A stretch of DNA of 64,000 nt from Toxonevra muliebris (taxonomy: Eukaryota > Arthropoda > Insecta > Diptera > Pallopteridae): the NCBI GenBank assembly GCA_963691655.1, contig CAVNUY010000056.1, positions 62,001 through 126,000 of the forward strand, given 5' to 3'. Both the position numbers and the translations under genes were made by a program. Within the stretch, counting starts at the first letter, position 1. Every line of letters starts with the position of its first letter. The notes beneath the pieces are model-generated. The model was not told the origin of the DNA and ran no database searches. It saw nothing but the letters and a program-made list of their open reading frames with translations. Below, piece after piece: positions 52,851 to 63,564 of the stretch.

Positions 52851-53387
52851 AAGTTCGAAATTAAAATTCGAAATTAAAATTCGAAATTAAAATTCGGAAT
52901 TAAAATTCGGAATTAAAATTCGAAATTAAAATTCGAAATTGAAATTCGAAATTAAATTCGAAATTAAAATTCGAAATTTAAATTCGAAATTAAAATTCGA
53001 AATTAAAATTCGAAATTGAAACTCGAAATTAAAATTCGAAATTGAAATTCGAAATTAAAATTCGAAATTAAAATTCGAAATTGAAATTCGAAATTAAAAT
53101 TCGAAATTAAAATTCGAAATTAAAATTCGAAATTAAAATTCGAAATTAAAATTCGAAATTGAAATTCGAAATTAAAATTCGAAATTAAAATTCGAAATTT
53201 AAATTCGAAATTAAAATTCGAAATTGAAATTCGAAATTAAAATTCGAAATTAAAATTCGAAATTAAAATTCGAAATTAAAATTCGAAATTAAAATTCGAA
53301 ATTAAAATTCGAAATTAAAATTCGAAATTAAAATTCGAAATTAAAATTCGAAATTAAAATTCGAAATTAAAATTCGAAATTAAAATT

Positions 53388-53506
53388 CGAAATAAAAATT
53401 CGAAATTAAAATTCGAAATTAAAATTCGAAATTGAAATTCGAAATTAAAATTCGAAATTTAAATTCGAAATTAAAATTCGAAATTAAAATTCGAAATTGA
53501 AACTCG
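53388..53506 (-). repeat. gamma module, copy 1
   Basis: CGAAATAAAAATTCG and GAAACTCG 111 bp apart, preceded by a long run of canonical units. The same 111 bp holds in five copies; a sixth keeps the position but has lost the CTCG change. Confidence 0.83.
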
Positions 53507-53850
53507 AAATTAAAATTCGAAATTGAAATTCGAAATTAAAATTCGAAATTAAAATTCGAAATTAAAATTCGAAATTAAAACTCGAAATTAAAATTCGAAA
53601 TTTAAATTCGAAATTAAAATTCGAAATTGAAATTCGAAATTCAAATTCGAAATTAAAATTCGAAATTAAAATTCGAAATTAAAATTCGAAATTCAAGTTC
53701 GAAATTAAAATTCGAAATTAAAATTCGAAATTGAAATTCGAAATTAAAATTCGAAATTAAAATTCGAAATTAAAATTCGAAATTAAAATTCGAAATTGAA
53801 ATTCGAAATTAAAATTCGAAATTGAAATTCGAAATTAAAATTCGAAATTA

Positions 53851-54160
53851 TAATTCGAAATTAAAATTCGAAATTAAATTCGAAATTTAAATTCGAAATT
53901 TAAATTCGAAATTAAAATTCGAAATTTAAATTCGAAATTCAAATTCGGAATTAAAATTCGGAATTAAAATTCGAAATTAAAATTCGAAATTAAATTCAAA
54001 ATTAAAATTCGAAATTTAAATTCGAAATTAAAATTCGAAATTAAAATTCGAAATTGAAACTCGAAATTAAAATTCGAAATTGAAATTCGAAATTAAAATT
54101 CGAAATTAAAATTCGAAATTAAAATTCGAAATTAAAATTCGAAATTAAAATTCGAAATTC
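53851..54160 (-). repeat. beta module, copy 4 (full)
   Basis: ATTATAATT at 53,851, CAAAA at 53,997 (146 bp), GAAACTCG at 54,056 (59 bp), ATTCAAG at 54,160 (163 bp). Confidence 0.87.
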
Positions 54161-54316
54161 AAGTTCGAAATTAAAATTCGAAATTAAAATTCGAAATTGA
54201 AATTCGAAATTAAAATTCGAAATTAAAATTCGAAATTAAAATTCGAAATTAAAATTCGAAATTGAAATTCGAAATTAAAATTCGAAATTGAAATTCGAAA
54301 TTAAAATTCGAAATTA

Positions 54317-54613
54317 TAATTCGAAATTAAAATTCGAAATTAAATTCGAAATTTAAATTCGAAATTTAAATTCGAAATTAAAATTCGAAATTTAAATTCG
54401 AAATTCAAATTCGGAATTAAAATTCGGAATTAAAATTCGAAATTAAAATTCGAAATTAAATTCAAAATTAAAATTCGAAATTTAAATTCGAAATTAAAAT
54501 TCGAAATTAAAATTCGAAATTTAAATTCGAAATTAAAATTCGAAATTGAAATTCGAAATTCAAATTCGAAATTAAAATTCGAAATTAAAATTCGAAATTA
54601 AAATTCGAAATTC
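54317..54613 (-). repeat. beta module, copy 5 (GAAACTCG missing)
   Basis: 146-bp spacing kept and ATTCAAG at 150 bp, but the GAAACTCG unit is replaced by AAATTTAAATTCG and an AAATTCAAATTCG unit. Copies 4 to 7 repeat at 466, 453 and 583 bp. Confidence 0.83.
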
Positions 54614-54769
54614 AAGTTCGAAATTAAAATTCGAAATTAAAATTCGAAATTGAAATTCGAAATTAAAATTCGAAACTAAAATTCGAAATTAAAATTCGAA
54701 ATTAAAATTCGAAATTGAAATTCGAAATTAAAATTCGAAATTGAAATTCGAAATTAAAATTCGAAATTA

Positions 54770-55196
54770 TAATTCGAAATTAAAATTCGAAATTAAATTC
54801 GAAATTTAAATTCGAAATTTAAATTCGAAATTATAATTCGAAATTTAAATTCGAAATTCAAATTCGGAATTAAAATTCGGAATTAAAATTCGAAATTAAA
54901 ATTCGAAATTAAATTCAAAATTAAAATTCGAAATTTAAATTCGAAATTAAAATTCGAAATTAAAATTCGAAATTGAAACTCGAAATTAAAATTCGAAATT
55001 GAAATTCGAAATTGAAATTCGAAATTAAAATTCGAAATTAAAATTCGAAATTAAAATTCGAAATTAAAATTCGAAATTAAAACTCGAAATTAAAATTCGA
55101 AATTTAAATTCGAAATTAAAATTCGAAATTGAAATTCGAAATTCAAATTCGAAATTAAAATTCGAAATTAAAATTCGAAATTAAAATTCGAAATTC
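54770..55196 (-). repeat. beta module, copy 6
   Basis: 146 and 59 bp kept. About ten extra units separate the core from ATTCAAG (55,196). Confidence 0.82.
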
Positions 55197-55352
55197 AAGT
55201 TCGAAATTAAAATTCGAAATTAAAATTCGAAATTGAAATTCGAAATTAAAATTCGAAATTAAAATTCGAAATTAAAATTCGAAATTAAAATTCGAAATTG
55301 AAATTCGAAATTAAAATTCGAAATTGAAATTCGAAATTAAAATTCGAAATTA

Positions 55353-55565
55353 TAATTCGAAATTAAAATTCGAAATTAAATTCGAAATTTAAATTCGAAA
55401 TTTAAATTCGAAATTAAAATTCGAAATTTAAATTCGAAATTCAAATTCGGAATTAAAATTCGGAATTAAAATTCGAAATTAAAATTCGAAATTAAATTCA
55501 AAATTAAAATTCGAAATTTAAATTCGAAATTAAAATTCGAAATTAAAATTCGAAATTGAAACTCG
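55353..55565 (-). repeat. beta module, copy 7
   Basis: 146 and 59 bp kept. Runs into a gamma module, and ATTCAAG comes only at 56,221. Confidence 0.82.
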
Positions 55566-55914
55566 AAATTAAAATTCGAAATTGAAATTCGAAATTAAAA
55601 TTCGAAATTAAAATTCGAAATTGAAATTCGAAATTAAAATTCGAAATTAAAATTCGAAATTAAAATTCGAAATTAAAATTCGAAATTAAAATTCGAAATT
55701 GAAATTCGAAATTAAAATTCGAAATTAAAATTCGAAATTTAAATTCGAAATTAAAATTCGAAATTGAAATTCGAAATTAAAATTCGAAATTAAAATTCGA
55801 AATTAAAATTCGAAATTAAAATTCGAAATTAAAATTCGAAATTAAAATTCGAAATTAAAATTCGAAATTAAAATTCGAAATTAAAATTCGAAATTAAAAT
55901 TCGAAATTAAAATT

Positions 55915-56033
55915 CGAAATAAAAATTCGAAATTAAAATTCGAAATTAAAATTCGAAATTGAAATTCGAAATTAAAATTCGAAATTTAAATTCGAAATTA
56001 AAATTCGAAATTAAAATTCGAAATTGAAACTCG
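55915..56033 (-). repeat. gamma module, copy 2
   Basis: 111-bp spacing, downstream of beta copy 7. Confidence 0.83.
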
Positions 56034-56377
56034 AAATTAAAATTCGAAATTGAAATTCGAAATTAAAATTCGAAATTAAAATTCGAAATTAAAATTCGAA
56101 ATTAAAACTCGAAATTAAAATTCGAAATTTAAATTCGAAATTAAAATTCGAAATTGAAATTCGAAATTCAAATTCGAAATTAAAATTCGAAATTAAAATT
56201 CGAAATTAAAATTCGAAATTCAAGTTCGAAATTAAAATTCGAAATTAAAATTCGAAATTGAAATTCGAAATTAAAATTCGAAATTAAAATTCGAAATTAA
56301 AATTCGAAATTAAAATTCGAAATTGAAATTCGAAATTAAAATTCGAAATTGAAATTCGAAATTAAAATTCGAAATTA

Positions 56378-56661
56378 TAATTCGAAATTAAAATTCGAAA
56401 TTAAATTCGAAATTTAAATTCGAAATTTAAATTCGAAATTCAAATTCGGAATTAAAATTCGGAATTAAAATTCGAAATTAAAATTCGAAATTAAATTCAA
56501 AATTAAAATTCGAAATTTAAATTCGAAATTAAAATTCGAAATTAAAATTCGAAATTAAAATTCGAAATTGAAACTCGAAATTAAAATTCGAAATTGAAAT
56601 TCGAAATTAAAATTCGAAATTAAAATTCGAAATTAAAATTCGAAATTAAAATTCGAAATTC
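56378..56661 (-). repeat. beta module, copy 8 (shifted spacing)
   Basis: ATTATAATT to CAAAA is 120 bp (two units lost) and CAAAA to GAAACTCG is 72 bp (one unit gained). ATTCAAG is at 163 bp. Confidence 0.83.
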
Positions 56662-57029
56662 AAGTTCGAAATTAAAATTCGAAATTAAAATTCGAAATTG
56701 AAATTCGAAATTAAAATTCGAAATTTAAATTCGAAATTGAAATTCGAAATTAAAATTCGAAATTTAAATTCGAAATTAAAATTCGAAATTGAAATTCGAA
56801 ATTAAAATTCGAAATTAAAATTCGAAATTAAAATTCGAAATTAAAATTCGGAATTAAAATTCGGAATTAAAATTCGAAATTAAAATTCGAAATTTAAATT
56901 CGAAATTGAAATTCGAAATTAAAATTCGAAATTGAAATTCGAAAATAAAATTCGAAATTAAAATTCGAAATTAAAATTCGGAATTAAAATTCGGAATTAA
57001 AATTCGAAATTAAAATTCGAAATTAAATT

Positions 57030-57180
57030 CAAAATTAAAACTCGAAATTTAAATTCGAAATTAAAATTCGAAATTAAAATTCGAAATTGAAACTCGAAAT
57101 TAAAATTCGAAATTGAAATTCGAAATTAAAATTCGAAATTAAAATTCGAAATTAAAATTCGAAATTAAAATTCGAAATTC
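57030..57180 (-). repeat. beta module, copy 9
   Basis: Core 59 bp, ATTCAAG at 150 bp. Relative of copy 3 (offset 4,330), with the same CGAAAATAAAATTCG unit upstream. Confidence 0.83.
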
Positions 57181-57821
57181 AAGTTCGAAATTAAAATTCG
57201 AAATTAAAATTCGAAATTGAAATTCGAAATTAAAATTCGAAATTTAAATTCGAAATTGAAATTCGAAATTAAAATTCGAAATTTAAATTCGAAATTAAAA
57301 TTCGAAATTGAAATTCGAAATTAAAATTCGAAATTAAAATTCGAAATTAAAATTCGGAATTAAAATTCGGAATTAAAATTCGAAATTAAAATTCGAAATT
57401 GAAATTCGAAATTAAATTCGAAATTAAAATTCGAAATTTAAATTCGAAATTAAAATTCGAAATTAAAATTCGAAATTGAAACTCGAAATTAAAATTCGAA
57501 ATTGAAATTCGAAATTAAAATTCGAAATTAAAATTCGAAATTAAAATTCGAAATTAAAATTCGAAATTAAAATTCGAAATTAAAATTCGAAATTAAAATT
57601 CGAAATTAAAATTCGAAATTGAAATTCGAAATTAAAATTCGAAATTAAAATTCGAAATTTAAATTCGAAATTAAAATTCGAAATTGAAATTCGAAATTAA
57701 AATTCGAAATTAAAATTCGAAATTAAAATTCGAAATTAAAATTCGAAATTAAAATTCGAAATTAAAATTCGAAATTAAAATTCGAAATTAAAATTCGAAA
57801 TTAAAATTCGAAATTAAAATT

Positions 57822-57940
57822 CGAAATAAAAATTCGAAATTAAAATTCGAAATTAAAATTCGAAATTGAAATTCGAAATTAAAATTCGAAATTTAAATTC
57901 GAAATTAAAATTCGAAATTAAAATTCGAAATTGAAACTCG
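57822..57940 (-). repeat. gamma module, copy 3
   Basis: 111-bp spacing. With its flank from about 57,360 it resembles 52,905-53,506 (offset near 4,434). Confidence 0.83.
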
Positions 57941-58505
57941 AAATTAAAATTCGAAATTGAAATTCGAAATTAAAATTCGAAATTAAAATTCGAAATTAAA
58001 ATTCGAAATTAAAACTCGAAATTAAAATTCGAAATTTAAATTCGAAATTAAAATTCGAAATTGAAATTCGAAATTCAAATTCGAAATTAAAATTCGAAAT
58101 TAAAATTCGAAATTAAAATTCGAAATTAAAATTCGAAATTCAAGTTCGAAATTAAAATTCGAAATTAAAATTCGAAATTGAAATTCGAAATTAAAATTCG
58201 AAATTAAAATTCGAAATTAAAATTCGAAATTAAAACTCGAAATTAAAATTCGAAATTTAAATTCGAAATTTAAATTCGAAATTGAAATTCGAAATTCAAA
58301 TTCGAAATTAAAATTCGAAATTAAAATTCGAAATTAAAATTCGAAATTCAAGTTCGAAATTAAAATTCGAAATTAAAATTCGAAATTGAAATTCGAAATT
58401 AAAATTCGAAATTAAAATTCGAAATTAAAATTCGAAATTAAAATTCGAAATTGAAATTCGAAATTAAAATTCGAAATTGAAATTCGAAATTAAAATTCGA
58501 AATTA

Positions 58506-58802
58506 TAATTCGAAATTAAAATTCGAAATTAAATTCGAAATTTAAATTCGAAATTTAAATTCGAAATTAAAATTCGAAATTTAGATTCGAAATTAAAATT
58601 CGGAATTAAAATTCGGAATTAAAATTCGAAATTAAAATTCGAAATTAAATTCAAAATTAAAATTCGAAATTTAAATTCGAAATTAAAATTCGAAATTAAA
58701 ATTCGAAATTGAAACTCGAAATTAAAATTCGAAATTGAAATTCGAAATTAAAATTCGAAATTAAAATTCGAAATTAAAATTCGAAATTAAAATTCGAAAT
58801 TC
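58506..58802 (-). repeat. beta module, copy 10 (full)
   Basis: 146, 59 and 150 bp. The unit at the end reads CAAGTTCAAAATT, so its CpG is lost, and a second partial series follows at once. Confidence 0.87.
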
Positions 58803-59784
58803 AAGTTCAAAATTAAAATTCGAAATTTAAATTCGAAATTAAAATTCGAAATTAAAATTCGAAATTGAAACTCGAAATTAAAATTCGAAATTGAAATTCG
58901 AAATTAAAATTCGAAATTAAAATTCGAAATTAAAATTCGAAATTAAAATTCGAAATTCAAGTTCGAAATTAAAATTCGAAATTAAAATTCGAAATTGAAA
59001 TTCGAAATTAAAATTCGACATTTAAATTCGAAATTGAAATTCGAAATTAAAATTCGAAATTTAAATTCGAAATTAAAATTCGAAATTGAAATTCGAAATT
59101 AAAATTCGAAATTAAAATTCGAAATTAAAATTCGAAATTAAAATTCGGAATTAAAATTCGGAATTAAAATTCGAAATTAAAATTCGAAATTAAAACTCGA
59201 AATTAAAATTCGAAATTGAAATTCGAAATTAAAATTCGAAATTAAAATTCGAAATTAAAATTCGAAATTAAAATTCGAAATTAAAATTCGAAATTAAAAT
59301 TCGAAATTGAAATTCGAAATTAAAATTCGAAATTAAAATTCGAAATTAAAATTCGAAATTAAAATTCGAAATTCAAGTTCGAAATTAAAATTCGAAATTA
59401 AAATTCGAAATTAAAATTCGAAATTTAAATTCGAAATTGAAATTCGAAATTAAAATTCGAAATTGAAATTCGAAATTAAAATTCGAAATTAAAATTCGAA
59501 ATTAAAATTCGAAATTAAAATTCGAAATTCAAGTTCGAAATTAAAATTCGAAATTAAAATTCGAAATTAAAATTCGAAATTAAAATTCGAAATTAAAATT
59601 CGAAATTTAAATTCGAAATTGAAATTCGAAATTAAAATTCGAAATTAAAATTCGAAATTAAAATTCGAAATTTAAATTCGAAATTAAAATTCGAAATTGA
59701 AATTCGAAATAAAATTCGAAATTAAAATTCGAAATTAAAATTCGAAATTAAAATTCGAAATTGAAATTCGAAATTGAAATTCGA

Positions 59785-60115
59785 AATTAAGATTCGAAAC
59801 TAAAATTCGGAATTAAAATTCGAAATTAAAATTCGGAACTAAAATTCGGAATTAAAATTCGAAATTGAAATTCGGAATTAAAATTCGAAATTGAAATTCG
59901 AAATTAAAATTCGAAATTAAAATTCGAAATTAAAAATCGAAAATAAAATTCGAAATTGAAATTTGAAATTGAAATTCGAAATTAAAATTCGAAATTAAAA
60001 TTCGAAATTAAAATTCGAAATTGAAATTCGAAATTAAAATACGAAATTAAAATTCGAAATTAAAATTCGAAATTAAAATTCGAAATTGAAATTCGAAATA
60101 AAAATTAGAAATTAA
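59785..60115 (-). repeat. Pocket of diverged satellite units
   Basis: Within about 330 bp many units carry rare changes: AAGATTCG, AACTAAAATTCGG twice, AAAAATCGAAAATAAAATT, ATTTGAAATT, ATACGAAATT and ATTAGAAATT. Several have lost the CpG. The 13-bp register is mostly kept. Confidence 0.8.
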
Positions 60116-60543
60116 AATTCGAAATTAAAATTCGAAATTGAAATTCGAAATTAAAATTCGAAATTTAAATTCGAAATTAAAATTCGAAATTAAAATTCGA
60201 AATTGAAATTCGAAATTAAAATTCGAAATTGAAATTCGAAATTAAAATTCGAAATTAAAATTCGAAATTAAAACTCGAAATTAAAATTCGAAATTGAAAT
60301 TCGAAATTAAAATTCGAAATTGAAATTCGAAATTCAAATTCGAAATTAAAATTCGAAATTAAAATTCGAAATTAAAATTCGAAATTCAAGTTCGAAATTA
60401 AAATTCGAAATTAAAATTCGAAATTGAAATTCGAAATTAAAATTCGAAATTAAAATTCGAAATTAAAATTCGAAATTAAAATTCGAAATTGAAATTCGAA
60501 ATTAAAATTCGAAATTGAAATTCGAAATTAAAATTCGAAATTA

Positions 60544-60840
60544 TAATTCGAAATTAAAATTCGAAATTAAATTCGAAATTTAAATTCGAAATTTAAATTC
60601 GAAATTAAAATTCGAAATTTAAATTCGAAATTAAAATTCGGAATTAAAATTCGGAATTAAAATTCGAAATTAAAATTCGAAATTAAATTCAAAATTAAAA
60701 TTCGAAATTTAAATTCGAAATTAAAATTCGAAATTAAAATTCGAAATTGAAACTCGAAATTAAAATTCGAAATTGAAATTCGAAATTAAAATTCGAAATT
60801 AAAATTCGAAATTAAAATTCGAAATTAAAGTTCGAACCTC
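60544..60840 (-). repeat. beta module, copy 11 (full)
   Basis: 146, 59 and 150 bp. Its end is changed to AAAGTTCGAACCTCAAGTTC (60,826-60,845), the most GC-rich unit I saw in the right arm. Confidence 0.87.
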
Positions 60841-60974
60841 AAGTTCGAAATTAAAATTCGAAATTAAAATTCGAAATTGAAATTCGAAATTAAAATTCGA
60901 AATTAAAATTCGAAATTAAAATTCGGAATTAAAATTCGAAAATAAAATTCGAAATTAAAATTCGAAATTAAAAT

Positions 60975-61045
60975 TCGGAATTAAAATTCAAAATTAAGAT
61001 TCGATTAAAATTCGAAATTAAAATTCGAAATTGAAATTCGAAATT
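60975..61045 (-). repeat. Inverted II-like fragment in the right arm
   Basis: On the minus strand this reads an 11-mer ending AATCG (CG at 61,002), then AATCTTAATTTTG and a TTCCG unit. This is the signature order of the II and II-prime modules with one extra T-to-C change. It is the only AATCG-type unit I saw in the right arm. Confidence 0.75.
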
Positions 61046-61350
61046 AAAATTCGAAAATTAAATTCGAAATTGAAATTCGAAATTAAAATTCGAAATTAAA
61101 ATTCGAAATTAAAATTCGAAATTGAAATTCGAAATTAAAATTCGAAATTTAAATTCGAAATTAAAATTCGAAATTAAAATTCGAAATTAAAATTCGAAAT
61201 TGAAATTCGAAATTAAAATTCGAAATTAAAATTCGAAATTTAAATTCGAAATTAAAATTCGAAATTGAAATTCGAAATTAAAATTCGAAATTAAAATTCG
61301 AAATTAAAATTCGAAATTAAAATTCGAAATTAAAATTCGAAATTAAAATT

Positions 61351-61469
61351 CGAAATAAAAATTCGAAATTAAAATTCGAAATTAAAATTCGAAATTGAAA
61401 TTCGAAATTAAAATTCGAAATTTAAATTCGAAATTAAAATTCGAAATTAAAATTCGAAATTGAAACTCG
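61351..61469 (-). repeat. gamma module, copy 4
   Basis: 111-bp spacing. An ATTATAATTCG unit occurs soon after (61,511) outside the usual beta context. Confidence 0.83.
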
Positions 61470-61804
61470 AAATTAAAATTCGAAATTGAAATTCGAAATT
61501 AAAATTCGAAATTATAATTCGAAATTAAAATTCGAAATTAAAACTCGAAATTAAAATTCGAAATTGAAATTCGAAATTAAAATTCGAAATTAAAATTCGA
61601 AATTAAAATTCGAAATTAAAATTCGAAATTGAAACTCGAAATTAAAATTCGAAATTGAAATTCGAAATTAAAATTCGAAATTGAAATTCGAAAATAAAAT
61701 TCGAAATTAAAATTCGAAATTAAAATTCGGAATTAAAATTCGGAATTAAAATTCGGAATTAAAATTCGGAATTAAAATTCGAAATTAAAATTCGAAATTA
61801 AATT

Positions 61805-61968
61805 CAAAATTAAAATTCGAAATTTAAATTCGAAATTAAAATTCGAAATTAAAATTCGAAATTGAAACTCGAAATTAAAATTCGAAATTGAAATTCGAAA
61901 TTAAAATTCGAAATTAAAATTCGAAATTAAAATTCGAAATTAAAATTCGAAATTAAAATTCGAAATTC
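61805..61968 (-). repeat. beta module, copy 12
   Basis: Core 59 bp, ATTCAAG at 163 bp. Four GGAATT units in a row precede it, against two in most copies. No ATTATAATT at 146 bp. Confidence 0.83.
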
Positions 61969-62583
61969 AAGTTCGAAATTAAAATTCGAAATTAAAATTC
62001 GAAATTGAAATTCGAAATTAAAATTCGAAATTTAAATTCGAAATTGAAATTCGAAATTAAAATTCGAAATTTAAATTCGAAATTAAAATTCGAAATTGAA
62101 ATTCGAAATTAAAATTCGAAATTAAAATTCGAAATTAAAATTCGAAATTAAAATTCGGAATTAAAATTCGGAATTAAAATTCGAAATTAAAATTCGAAAT
62201 TGAAATTCGAAATTAAATTCGAAATTAAAATTCGAAATTTAAATTCGAAATTAAAATTCGAAATTAAAATTCGAAATTGAAACTCGAAATTAAAATTCGA
62301 AATTGAAATTCGAAATTAAAATTCGAAATTAAAATTCGAAATTAAAATTCGAAATTAAAATTCGAAATTAAAATTCGAAATTAAAATTCGAAATTAAAAT
62401 TCGAAATTAAAATTCGAAATTGAAATTCGAAATTAAAATTCGAAATTAAAATTCGAAATTTAAATTCGAAATTAAAATTCGAAATTGAAATTCGAAATTA
62501 AAATTCGAAATTAAAATTCGAAATTAAAATTCGAAATTAAAATTCGAAATTAAAATTCGAAATTAAAATTCGAAATTAAAATT

Positions 62584-62702
62584 CGAAATAAAAATTCGAA
62601 ATTAAAATTCGAAATTAAAATTCAAAATTGAAATTCGAAATTAAAATTCGAAATTTAAATTCGAAATTAAAATTCGAAATTAAAATTCGAAATTGAAACT
62701 CG
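62584..62702 (-). repeat. gamma module, copy 5
   Basis: 111-bp spacing. A lost CpG (TTCAAAATTG) at 62,623 is shared with copy 6, 364 bp away. Confidence 0.83.
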
Positions 62703-62947
62703 AAATTAATATTCGAAATTGAAATTCGAAATTAAAATTCGAAATTAAAATTCGAAATTAAAATTCGAAATTAAAATTCGAAATTGAAATTCGAAATTAA
62801 AATTCGAAATTAAAATTCGAAATTTAAATTCGAAATTAAAATTCGAAATTGAAATTCGAAATTAAAATTCGAAATTAAAATTCGAAATTAAAATTCGAAA
62901 TTAAAATTCGAAATTAAAATTCGAAATTAAAATTCGAAATTAAAATT

Positions 62948-63066
62948 CGAAATAAAAATTCGAAATTAAAATTCGAAATTAAAATTCAAAATTGAAATTC
63001 GAAATTAAAATTCGAAATTTAAATTCGAAATTAAAATTCGAAATTAAAATTCGAAATTGAAATTCG
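62948..63066 (-). repeat. gamma module, copy 6 (landmark lost)
   Basis: Tandem duplicate of copy 5 at 364 bp (28 units). GAAATTCG stands at the place of GAAACTCG. Confidence 0.8.
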
Positions 63067-63267
63067 AAATTGAAATTCGAAATTCAAATTCGAAATTAAA
63101 ATTCGAAATTAAAATTCGAAATTAAAATTCGAAATTCAAGTTCGAAATTAAAATTCGAAATTAAAATTCGAAATTGAAATTCGAAATTAAAATTCGAAAT
63201 TAAAATTCGAAATTGAAATTCGAAATTAAAATTCGAAATTGAAATTCGAAATTAAAATTCGAAATTA

Positions 63268-63564
63268 TAATTCGAAATTAAAATTCGAAATTAAATTCGA
63301 AATTTAAATTCGAAATTTAAATTCGAAATTAAAATTCGAAATTTAAATTCGAAATTAAAATTCGGAATTAAAATTCGGAATTAAAATTCGAAATTAAAAT
63401 TCGAAATTAAATTCAAAATTAAAATTCGAAATTTAAATTCGAAATTAAAATTCGAAATTAAAATTCGAAATTGAAACTCGAAATTAAAATTCGAAATTGA
63501 AATTCGAAATTAAAATTCGAAATTAAAATTCGAAATTAAAATTCGAAATTAAAATTCGAAATTC
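63268..63564 (-). repeat. beta module, copy 13 (full)
   Basis: 146, 59 and 150 bp, identical spacing to copies 10 and 11. Confidence 0.87.

Noticed and set aside
58905..59021. A minus-strand ATG at 59,019-59,021 opening about 35 codons
   Set aside because: It arises from one base change in a satellite unit, runs only until the next in-frame TAA of a standard unit, and has no codon signal of its own.
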